64,000 nucleotides of DNA from a virus. The position numbers and the translations under genes are program-made. Shown here one piece after another: positions 47,221-55,688 of the stretch; positions within the stretch are counted from its first letter, which is position 1, and each line of letters starts with the position of its first letter. The stretch covers positions 1 through 64,000 of IMG/VR virus record IMGVR_UViG_3300029955_000008; one strand, 5' to 3'. Below the pieces are notes generated by a model. That model ran no database searches. It was not told the origin of the DNA and worked only from the letters and a program-made list of their open reading frames with translations.

Positions 47221-49155
47221 TTAAGTTCCCGTCAAATCATTGGTTGGATATATTACCGTAGTGGGGTTTGGACCGTATACATAAGCGATCTCTGAATTAG
47301 GAGTTCCCGCTTTTCCCAATCCGATGTCGTTTGGATATAGGATTACGAAATTTATTGCGATTCCGGCTGCCACCACTTGTTCGATCAGGCTTTGACAATA
47401 AACTCGTCCACCAACGATATCTGTGATAAATCCTTGATAGTCGCTACCATTAGTAGCTGGAACTACCGGTGATTTAGTGGGTACTACGCGGATTTCCTGG
47501 CCAGCGGGATGATCATACTGCAAACTGTTAACCGGTGAAAGCAAAATGCTCGTACTAGAAGGAACTGCGATTATGTTTGCCAATTCCTGTGTGGGACCGC
47601 CGTAGTCAAAAACTACATAACCGGTTCCGTTTGGAAAACCCGCACTGTCTTCGACAAGTACTACATCTCCTGTTGAAGCATTCACGTCTTGCGTTAAAAT
47701 CGAATGCTCAGCTCCTACAGTGAAGGGTTGCGTGGTGTCGTAGCTGTATGGACCATATTGATTGGGCTCCAGCGAAATATTACTAGCTTGCATTAGATCA
47801 GGCACAATACTCGCAGAGCCAGTATAGGTCAAAACCAAGGTATTGGATAAACTGTTGTTGTAAATCAATACCACATTGTTGCTATTTATGATGGCTTGCA
47901 AACCAGCATTTAAAGCATTGATGGCATCAACCATGTTGGTAACGGTTTCTAGAATGGTTCCACCAATAACAAAATCGACTCCGGCTGTAAAATTGAGCGA
48001 CGTAGTGATTTGAAACGTATCGCCGGGATTGGGCTGAGCATTGAAAGTGTAGTTCCCACGCGGTGGATCATGAAGGAACATGGCTCCGATTCTGTTTCTA
48101 ACTATGACTTGTGTAGTGGCTGGAATAAAGATTTGTAACACATTGGTTCTGGTCTGATAGAGTGCGGCGTAATAGCCTTTGGTCTGAATGGTTTGCTTTG
48201 CGGGATAAAAGAATAGAACAGCGGTGTCCGAACCCTGCGTTACGATCCCCGTGGAACCAATGGGATTGTAGACATCGAAATATGAGCTGCCAACTAATCC
48301 ACCCACGGTATCTATGATAGTAAAGGTGCCGATATTTGTGGAGCTAGTAAAACCTCCGCCGTAGATATTAACGTAATCGCCGGGTGAAAGCTTACCAAGA
48401 TTTGGATTGGCTCCGCCCGACCATGTAAAACGAATTCTTCCATCACTCTGTACACTAAGCGTCCATTGAGTCGATGCGTTTCCACCGGCGCCCACGCTTT
48501 CGGGGAACAGTAGGACATTTTGTGCTCTGCCACCCATAACTGTAACTGATGACCGAGGACCTATAGTATTACTAACAAGTTCGACATAGTTTCCCAACCC
48601 ATTATTTTTAACCGCAGCCAGACCTGATAATCCCTGACTGTTGAGGTAGGCAACTACGGCATCTGCGATTTCAACTGCTAAGGCAGCGTGAATGTTGGTA
48701 AAATTTGCTGCTAGAAAAGGAATGGTTACTGGAGTGGCGCCGTCAAAACTTACAATCAAGGTGTCGCCATCTGCTAAATTATAAGGCTCTACCGCAGTTG
48801 CGGAATCCGTGGCTTTACAGAATTCGTCGCTAAAAATGATATCAAGCAAGTTGTTGATAAGATCCCTAACTTGTTTTCTGTTCTTGACTTCTAAACCGAT
48901 GGCGCGAAAGGCGCCATCACTGATTCCGATTTGTGCTGGCCTTGTGATGCCATAACTTGAAAGCAAAAGGTCAATGTATTGTGCAGAAGCTGTGGTAATG
49001 AACAAATTCTGATTGACGGCGTAAACCGAATTCACTAAGTATGAAGTCGCTGTCGCCAAGGAATACAAAACGGCGTCAACATTTTTCCCTTTGATAGTAG
49101 GATTGAGATAACCTCTTAGTCTTTTGTACTCGCTCTGCGTTGTCGCTATAGCCAT
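47221..49155 (-). CDS. Baseplate J-like protein
   Basis: A 644-residue protein with the early layout of J-like wedge proteins: a helical N-terminus and the segment SAQYIDLLLSSYGITRP, which matches the ..YLDxLGxxYGxxR.. pattern of that family. The middle has Ig-like beta domains. It starts directly after the giant J-like protein at 49157 and probably assembles with it in the baseplate wedge. GGAAG precedes the ATG. Confidence 0.65.
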   Translation of the reverse strand: MAIATTQSEYKRLRGYLNPTIKGKNVDAVLYSLATATSYLVNSVYAVNQNLFITTASAQYIDLLLSSYGITRPAQIGISDGAFRAIGLEVKNRKQVRDLINNLLDIIFSDEFCKATDSATAVEPYNLADGDTLIVSFDGATPVTIPFLAANFTNIHAALAVEIADAVVAYLNSQGLSGLAAVKNNGLGNYVELVSNTIGPRSSVTVMGGRAQNVLLFPESVGAGGNASTQWTLSVQSDGRIRFTWSGGANPNLGKLSPGDYVNIYGGGFTSSTNIGTFTIIDTVGGLVGSSYFDVYNPIGSTGIVTQGSDTAVLFFYPAKQTIQTKGYYAALYQTRTNVLQIFIPATTQVIVRNRIGAMFLHDPPRGNYTFNAQPNPGDTFQITTSLNFTAGVDFVIGGTILETVTNMVDAINALNAGLQAIINSNNVVLIYNNSLSNTLVLTYTGSASIVPDLMQASNISLEPNQYGPYSYDTTQPFTVGAEHSILTQDVNASTGDVVLVEDSAGFPNGTGYVVFDYGGPTQELANIIAVPSSTSILLSPVNSLQYDHPAGQEIRVVPTKSPVVPATNGSDYQGFITDIVGGRVYCQSLIEQVVAAGIAINFVILYPNDIGLGKAGTPNSEIAYVYGPNPTTVIYPTNDLTGT

Positions 49156-49156
49156 A

Positions 49157-52100
49157 TTAACTTCCGATCACCGAAACCGAAACATTTGATGGATCTAGGA
49201 TAAAGGTTTGTTCGGATTGCTGCACTGCGATCAGATCATCTGTAGGAGAATACAGAGGGCTCGAAATAACTACTGAAGTTACACCAGGTACGACCATACA
49301 AACCGCTACTATGGAGCCCAATGCTATGCTCTGTCCAACTTTATTGCTATTAACTAAAGCCGCTACATTACTCTGGATCTGCTGACTCACCGCACTAAAT
49401 GGAGCACCTGTTTGTAATCTGACTCCAATTGCCAAACTAACTACCAATGCCAAAGGCTCTCTAATAAAAATATCAGCGCCCGCCGCAGAAATTCCAGGAT
49501 ATTCACTCGAATCCGTAGGATCACCGTAGATCACACGATTTGCTTGTTGAATCAGTCCAGTATTATACTTGTAGCCATCTAGTCCTTGAGAAACCGATGT
49601 TCCAAAGTTAAGTTTGTTTAAAGCCGTAACTTCTACACCAGCGCTTTGATTGATCTTCTCATATTGTAAATACGTATCAAATAAGATCTGATTCAAGTTA
49701 GTGGTACCGGGTTGTAATGCTACCAAATAGACATGCTTGTATCCTGTATATGCGGTTCCTTCTTCGATGTAGAAAGACGACAGCAATCCGTTTAGATTGA
49801 TGCTATTGATTGTGTACGAGGAAAATGTAATCGTGGTATCGCCGGTGCCCGAGATCTTAGTAAGAGTTCCAGATGACAACGGATTGCTTGTGCCGGTAGC
49901 GAGTAATGTAGTTCCGCCAGAAATAGTCGATCCCACAGTAAAAACTCCACCATTGTTGGAGTACGTGGCTCCAACGGTAGCGTTGGCCGAACTTACCGAG
50001 AACACATAGGTAGTAGTCAATACTCCGGTTACTACTATTTCCGTGGGACTAGGAACTGAATAAACAGGATAGGTACCAGCATTTGTGGTTCCAAACGCAT
50101 TGCTGGAAATCACCAAATCATCACCGGGGATCGTGGCTTCGTATTCGTAAAACTTCAAACTACTGCCAGTCAATACTTGTTCTTCTTCTACGTAGTCGGT
50201 GTTCTTAATCCAAAAACTATCGTTGAATGTTCTAATAACCCTATAGGTTCCCTGATTTGGGGCACTAAATGGTGCTCCAACGATCACAGAATCGCCCTCC
50301 ATGACACCGGTTGTAGCGGTGAAAGTACCCGTAGTATACGTATCGCTGGCTTCAACAGCGGCATTAGGGTTGGTTACTTGCAATACACTAGAACTTACAC
50401 CAGAAACTACGAAAGTACCATTATTCGCACTATTCGTTAGACCCGATACAGTTACCAAATCTCCAATACTTAATCCACTAAAAGTTGCTGCACCGCTTGT
50501 AATAGTATATTGACCTATTCCCGTACTTGGAACCGCAACACTTAGATTTCCGCCACCGGATTCGTTAAAATTCACTGAGAACGTCAGATACTGTGGACTT
50601 CCCGTGCTGCCGACATAACTAAAACAAACCAAATCACCCTGCGCTTCGACTCTGAAAGTTAGTCCACTCAATCCACTTATAATTCTAGGTGCGCCGAAGA
50701 AACGCTCACTTAAGGTTTGACCAGTTAAACTCACCGTACTCAAACCTGCAGAAGGCTGATTTGGGGTAATGGTAACATCGGTGCCGGGTCCAAACTGTGT
50801 TTGTTTCTGTTGTGTGTTAGCTGCTTGTAGGTAAAACCATTGTCCGCTGATTACATTAGCAGATGCTATAGAAGACGCAGAAATCGCGCAATACGTGTTG
50901 TCAATGTCTAGTCCGGAATTTATGACTGGGAATGAATAACCGTTTGCCGCACCTCCTACGATTTCAACGTAACCCTGACTTCCATAGGTTTCCGACGACA
51001 CTTCGAGTTGCGAATCTCTATTTGCGGTATTAATCAAACTAGCCGTACTGATGCCACTTACTGCCAACGTGTTTATGAATAGGTTGACTTGATCAATGGT
51101 GGTTGGAACGAAAAGCAGGGTTTCTCCGTTATTAAAAGCGTAACCTACATCGGTTGGGAGTGCTAAGGCGTTCTTCAATACAAATTGTGGAGAGCCCGAT
51201 ACATTACTAGAGAGCAACCAGTTGATGCCATCCAGAAGTTGGGTGCTGGCATTGGCAGTAATAATCCCTGTTCCAGGAGTGCCGCCGCTGCCATCATTTA
51301 CAACGGTAGCGGATACGTAGGCGGATAGATTGGCGTTGACGTAAGCCGCAACCGCAGTTGCCGTTGTCGCAGGAGGAACGGTGATGGCGACATTAATCGT
51401 ATTAGTAATAGTAACACTATTATTAAGCGCAGGTGCGCTAGGCGAATATACATAGCTAACCACGATTTCCTGACCCGTGGCACCCCACGCCGTAGCTCTA
51501 TAAAGAATCGAGCTTTGCGGCGTCGTGCTGCTCAAAGTCTTTTTGGCTTGCATCAGTACTTTATAGTTGTTGAAAGCAAAATTAGCACCGAAAGAAGTTA
51601 CAAAACTTCCGGTAGGTGCGAGATCGGTGTCGTAGGCGTTAAAGTTATTAGAGTTGGGACTATAGCTGGTATTGGTAAGCGCGTGACGATAAAGCGGAAT
51701 CTGGAAGGTATTGTTTACGGGATTATTGTCAATAATAGCAACTAAACTATCTTTGTTACCAAAAGAAAGCGGGGCCGACGTGAAGAATCTATCATTGGTT
51801 CTGATACGTCTAACATCGGGATCTTTGGTGATTCCAACCGTGGTACCAGAAACCGTGGTTTCCTGCACGACTTCATTGACGGGTTGCTCGTCGTCGATAC
51901 CGCCATAAGGATTTAAGAAGGTAATGATCTCATCGTCATCCCTACCAGCGAGAGTGATGTCGGAAACAAAAGAAGTAAGAAAAGTATCTGGTGGCTCCGC
52001 ATAGGTGTCGCTGGCTACTTTGCTGTGAAAGAACGAAGGCAAGTAATTGCTAACGGTATCCTGATAGGCTATGATGGGATAGCTGCTTTCGCTACTTTGT

Positions 52101-54637
52101 CCCGCAGAAAAGTTGAGATCTTGTCCGATTGCGTCAAAAGTTACAACGGTAACGTATCCATTAGTATTGAGTGTCTTTGAGGTAATGGTGAGGTATTCTT
52201 CAACGATTACGCCAAAAATGAGAGAATCCGTCTGTGCTTGTAGAAATAATACCAAAGCATCCAGTGTTTGTAAACCCGTAGGTGTATTAAACTTCTGAGG
52301 TGCGTCTTTCATGTTAGCCACTACGAAGCCAGCTTTGTAGATGACATTGGCTTGTGGAACCACTGCGGCGGCTTCTGCAGAAGTAACTAAGATATTGAGC
52401 GTATCGTTGGTAAGCGTGGTCGTAGTTATGGAATGAACTCTGCCTTCTAATCTATTGGCGGCATTAAGTTCTGCGGACCAAATAATGACGTAATCGCCGG
52501 GTACGACATCGGAGAATGCGAACAACGTATTTGATTTGTAACTCACCAAACTGCCGCTAACCGAAACCGTCAAAAACGAACCAGCTGTGACCCCGGTATG
52601 TATAGTGGTTGCGGGTTCGTCGATGGCGATCCAAATATAACCTTCGGATGGAAATGTAATAGATGCGCCGCTGATGACGGCACTTGTTATGACCGCTCTT
52701 GTGCTTTCAATACCGGCTTCCAAATCTTCGCCTTCAACAAGCGGTGTTGCGAGTTCAAATTGGGCGGTATTTCTATCCAATGTATAACCAGCTGCAGCGC
52801 CTTGGGAAGTCAGACCTTCGCTTACGCTAAACATGCTCTTGGTAACCAAGGTTGAGCTTGGATTGATTACGATCTGCGCTCTAGGATTTGCTCCTAAATT
52901 GCTGGTAAGTTCGAGTTGAGAACCAGAAACCGTCGCAGTGATACCCGTTACTTTATTGTTAATTACAAGTGCCCAGGAAGCCAAAGAGTTGGTTGCATTT
53001 ACGGTGTTGTAAAGCCCGGTTGCGATAAAATCTGCGTTTAAGAATGTATATGTGTTTTGAGCGGTACCGTCGACGCCTATGATTAAAGTGTCGCCGTTGC
53101 TAATACTACTAGACCAACTACCTTGTTGTTCTGAAAATACTGAAGCCGTATTACCGTCTTCGAGGAGGAGTACTCCGTCTCTGTAAAGTCTGAGCGTTTC
53201 GTTTAGAGTAGTAGGGAAACCCATGTATAGATTGGCGTTGACAAGATTAGGCGAAGAAGGAACTGTGACTTGGATGCTTTCGTTGGCTTCTTTGATGGCT
53301 CTGATAACAACGTAGGTGCCGCCACCAGCGGTCGTGGCTTCGAAATTAACCAGGGTATCGGCGTTGATGCTAGCGCAGATTTCATAAGCGGTAGCGGCGC
53401 CTGGAGCTTGAAAATCCGAGGTCTGGAAAGCATGTTGAGTTGTAACTCCGCCTACGGTAACCGCTAATACGTAACCACCGTAAATAGCGAAGGGGCTGGC
53501 GTCTGTGGACTGCAAGAAGGCTTTTGCTACTGGAGCCTGGGTTCCACCGGTTGCGAGTTGAAAGAATTGTTCGCCGCCGATTGCGGAATCAATAATATGT
53601 TCGATCGCTACTCCGGCTGTCTTTGCCTCATACGGACGTCCTCCACCGGTTGAGATATAAACCGTGGAACTGCCGTCGAGATTGTTAACCAAGGAGTCCG
53701 AAGTAATTGTGCCGGCTTCCGTAGTAGAACTTACACCAATCAAGGAGTTCTTGATAGCTGTCGGAGTGCCCAATCCTATTGAACTAAAGAAATTTTGAAT
53801 CGCGGTACGGATTTCGTCGTCGGTCTCGGGATCGGTTCCACCGCTGGTGGGGACAGGATTTGAAACCGTGGCTCCAGAAAAGGGTGGGCTTGCGAATTGA
53901 CTAATAGCGGCTGCGGGAACATCTCCTGCGGAACCCGGAAGCTGAGCGGTTACAGGAATATTGGAAACTGAGGTAGCACCGTCTAGAATGATGCCTTGTT
54001 GGGTAACAGTGTATTGTTGAGCTGCTACCAATCCATTAGAAGGTGCGGTTACGACAGTATTGATTGGAACCGTGCGAACCCCGCCTTGACTAAGAATAAT
54101 GCTTTCATTCAGGTTGTGGAATTTGGTGGTGGGGCTTGTGAGATTGAACTGAAAGTAATTCCCAACAGCTACAATAGAAGAATAACCAATCGGCCCCTCG
54201 CTATTGTTCGTCCCACGACCGAGATAAACGGATCCCGAAGATGGAAAACCGGTGTTAGAACTAGCGTAAATAATTACGGAACCCGCATTTGTAGCAGCAG
54301 CCCCAGGATACACGCTGGTTGAAACCATGGTAAAACTGGTATCAGTAACTGTTACATAACCCGTGGAAACCTGTGATGGCGTTAATTCGATATTAAATTC
54401 AGCAGCCATGGCCTGCAAACTGCTCCCAGTAGCATATTGTAGGGAACTGTTAAGAATGGTTTGGAAAACATCACCAGAAGCGCGGGAAACCGCCAAAGCC
54501 ATGGTTTGAAAGAGGCTCAGACTAGCAGAACCTACGGACACGCTGGGGATCCCAGTAGCCGCTGCAAACTGATTAAGCATCGCCCCGAGGGTTTCTTGAT
54601 ATGACTGGGGTTGTGGAAGATTAGGTGTAGTCGCCAT
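49157..54637 (-). CDS. Giant baseplate J-like wedge protein
   Basis: An 1826-residue virion protein, by far the largest here. The first 330 residues are the recognisable J-like part: SLQAMAAEFNIELTP near 55-69, an LPGSAGDVPAAAI strand, and SGGTDPETDDEIRTAI (about 266-281), the GGxDxExDxxxR signature, followed by a GTPTAIKNSL helix. The remaining 1500 residues consist of many beta-sandwich insertions not found in P2 gpJ (302 residues), so the baseplate is probably large and decorated. The C-terminus (about 1690-1826) has a further J-like helical and strand region. Confidence 0.8.
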   Translation of the reverse strand: MATTPNLPQPQSYQETLGAMLNQFAAATGIPSVSVGSASLSLFQTMALAVSRASGDVFQTILNSSLQYATGSSLQAMAAEFNIELTPSQVSTGYVTVTDTSFTMVSTSVYPGAAATNAGSVIIYASSNTGFPSSGSVYLGRGTNNSEGPIGYSSIVAVGNYFQFNLTSPTTKFHNLNESIILSQGGVRTVPINTVVTAPSNGLVAAQQYTVTQQGIILDGATSVSNIPVTAQLPGSAGDVPAAAISQFASPPFSGATVSNPVPTSGGTDPETDDEIRTAIQNFFSSIGLGTPTAIKNSLIGVSSTTEAGTITSDSLVNNLDGSSTVYISTGGGRPYEAKTAGVAIEHIIDSAIGGEQFFQLATGGTQAPVAKAFLQSTDASPFAIYGGYVLAVTVGGVTTQHAFQTSDFQAPGAATAYEICASINADTLVNFEATTAGGGTYVVIRAIKEANESIQVTVPSSPNLVNANLYMGFPTTLNETLRLYRDGVLLLEDGNTASVFSEQQGSWSSSISNGDTLIIGVDGTAQNTYTFLNADFIATGLYNTVNATNSLASWALVINNKVTGITATVSGSQLELTSNLGANPRAQIVINPSSTLVTKSMFSVSEGLTSQGAAAGYTLDRNTAQFELATPLVEGEDLEAGIESTRAVITSAVISGASITFPSEGYIWIAIDEPATTIHTGVTAGSFLTVSVSGSLVSYKSNTLFAFSDVVPGDYVIIWSAELNAANRLEGRVHSITTTTLTNDTLNILVTSAEAAAVVPQANVIYKAGFVVANMKDAPQKFNTPTGLQTLDALVLFLQAQTDSLIFGVIVEEYLTITSKTLNTNGYVTVVTFDAIGQDLNFSAGQSSESSYPIIAYQDTVSNYLPSFFHSKVASDTYAEPPDTFLTSFVSDITLAGRDDDEIITFLNPYGGIDDEQPVNEVVQETTVSGTTVGITKDPDVRRIRTNDRFFTSAPLSFGNKDSLVAIIDNNPVNNTFQIPLYRHALTNTSYSPNSNNFNAYDTDLAPTGSFVTSFGANFAFNNYKVLMQAKKTLSSTTPQSSILYRATAWGATGQEIVVSYVYSPSAPALNNSVTITNTINVAITVPPATTATAVAAYVNANLSAYVSATVVNDGSGGTPGTGIITANASTQLLDGINWLLSSNVSGSPQFVLKNALALPTDVGYAFNNGETLLFVPTTIDQVNLFINTLAVSGISTASLINTANRDSQLEVSSETYGSQGYVEIVGGAANGYSFPVINSGLDIDNTYCAISASSIASANVISGQWFYLQAANTQQKQTQFGPGTDVTITPNQPSAGLSTVSLTGQTLSERFFGAPRIISGLSGLTFRVEAQGDLVCFSYVGSTGSPQYLTFSVNFNESGGGNLSVAVPSTGIGQYTITSGAATFSGLSIGDLVTVSGLTNSANNGTFVVSGVSSSVLQVTNPNAAVEASDTYTTGTFTATTGVMEGDSVIVGAPFSAPNQGTYRVIRTFNDSFWIKNTDYVEEEQVLTGSSLKFYEYEATIPGDDLVISSNAFGTTNAGTYPVYSVPSPTEIVVTGVLTTTYVFSVSSANATVGATYSNNGGVFTVGSTISGGTTLLATGTSNPLSSGTLTKISGTGDTTITFSSYTINSINLNGLLSSFYIEEGTAYTGYKHVYLVALQPGTTNLNQILFDTYLQYEKINQSAGVEVTALNKLNFGTSVSQGLDGYKYNTGLIQQANRVIYGDPTDSSEYPGISAAGADIFIREPLALVVSLAIGVRLQTGAPFSAVSQQIQSNVAALVNSNKVGQSIALGSIVAVCMVVPGVTSVVISSPLYSPTDDLIAVQQSEQTFILDPSNVSVSVIGS

Positions 54638-54638
54638 T

Positions 54639-55646
54639 TTATAGAATTCCCATTTCTTTTAGCTTTTTCTGATTCCAAAGTTCTGAATTGGGATACTCTG
54701 ACTTAAGCCAATCCCATTTGATCTGGGCATCGGGTCTCATCCAACCCTTAATTTCTACCCAAACGTTTAAATCGGACAAATACAGATCTGGTCGATAGGT
54801 CTTGCCATCGGGCATTTTAAAAGTCTTGGGTTGCCAGTCGAAGTTGATCTGGTTAGCATTGAGATAGTCTACGGTTTTAGCTTCATATGAGCCTACGCAA
54901 ACTAGCTCTTCATTGGTTTTCCAATGGAATTTGATGGAGGCTCTATTAGCGGACCTAGCAATTTTAAGCGCTATTCCTGGATCTTGAATGGCGTACTCGA
55001 AACCATATCTAAGTAATGAAGTCTGTCTGACTTTTTCCCTTACTTCCGGAGATTTGCTGGGATGGTCAACCCCACGATTCTTAAGATTCGTTTTCTTTTT
55101 CTTCTCTTTTACGGAATCTGCCTGAGAAAGATTTTTTACTCCGTATTTTTCTTCTATTGTTTTATTACGTTTAGTCTTAGCTTCGGCATTCTGAGAAGCG
55201 TGTTCTACTCCATATTTTTTTAAACTAATTCTTTTCTTCTTTTCTTCTTTATCACCGGGATGAGAATCACCTCTCACATAAACATGGTTCGGATAGGCAA
55301 AAAATTCTCCAATTCCCTTTTGAAAAAATCTACAGACTGTATGAGTATCCACGTAAGTACTTTCATCTACGGTCACTAAATTCCCATGAATGCGAACGAG
55401 TCTTTCTTTAAATTCTTCTAATGTAAGAGACTGTTCTTTCGCTCTTCTTTTGATTCCTACATCGGGATGGGTTTTTCCCTGAAACACAAAGGTGGGTTTA
55501 ACCCACCATTCTCTGTCGTAGTCCTTGTGAATAAATTTTGCCTTTATTTGACTTCCGCGATAGGTCTCCACACAAAGGGTAAGAGAATCCCCATGTAATT
55601 TTTTAATCTTATCTAACACCTCTTTTAATGTCATCTTCTTTGGCAT
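54639..55646 (-). CDS. Homing-type endonuclease, PD-(D/E)XK fold
   Basis: A 335-residue enzyme. Residues 1-130 contain two copies of a DNA-binding module of about 60 residues (HGDSLTL ... TYRGSQIKAKF ... and HGNLVTV ... STYVDTHTVCRF ...). Residues about 135-225 hold three or four KYG/RYG-type helical repeats (SLKKYGVEHASQ, EEKYGVKNLSQ, LKNRGVDHPSK, LLRYGFEYAIQ), often seen in phage mobile endonucleases. The C-terminal 100 residues hold the nuclease core: YRPDLYL then VEIKG, the PD...ExK signature. It lies between two baseplate genes and is the third, different type of mobile nuclease here. Confidence 0.78.
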   Translation of the reverse strand: MPKKMTLKEVLDKIKKLHGDSLTLCVETYRGSQIKAKFIHKDYDREWWVKPTFVFQGKTHPDVGIKRRAKEQSLTLEEFKERLVRIHGNLVTVDESTYVDTHTVCRFFQKGIGEFFAYPNHVYVRGDSHPGDKEEKKKRISLKKYGVEHASQNAEAKTKRNKTIEEKYGVKNLSQADSVKEKKKKTNLKNRGVDHPSKSPEVREKVRQTSLLRYGFEYAIQDPGIALKIARSANRASIKFHWKTNEELVCVGSYEAKTVDYLNANQINFDWQPKTFKMPDGKTYRPDLYLSDLNVWVEIKGWMRPDAQIKWDWLKSEYPNSELWNQKKLKEMGIL

Positions 55647-55650
55647 ATAT

Positions 55651-55665
55651 CCTTTTATATCACAT
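55651..55665 (-). promoter_or_regulatory. Proposed late promoter for the endonuclease gene
   Basis: The minus strand reads ATGTGATATAAAAGG, with the TGATATA core ending about 9 bases before the ATG at 55646; AAAGG may double as the Shine-Dalgarno. Confidence 0.4.
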
Positions 55666-55688
55666 CTTTAAAAATTTGTTAAGTAGAT

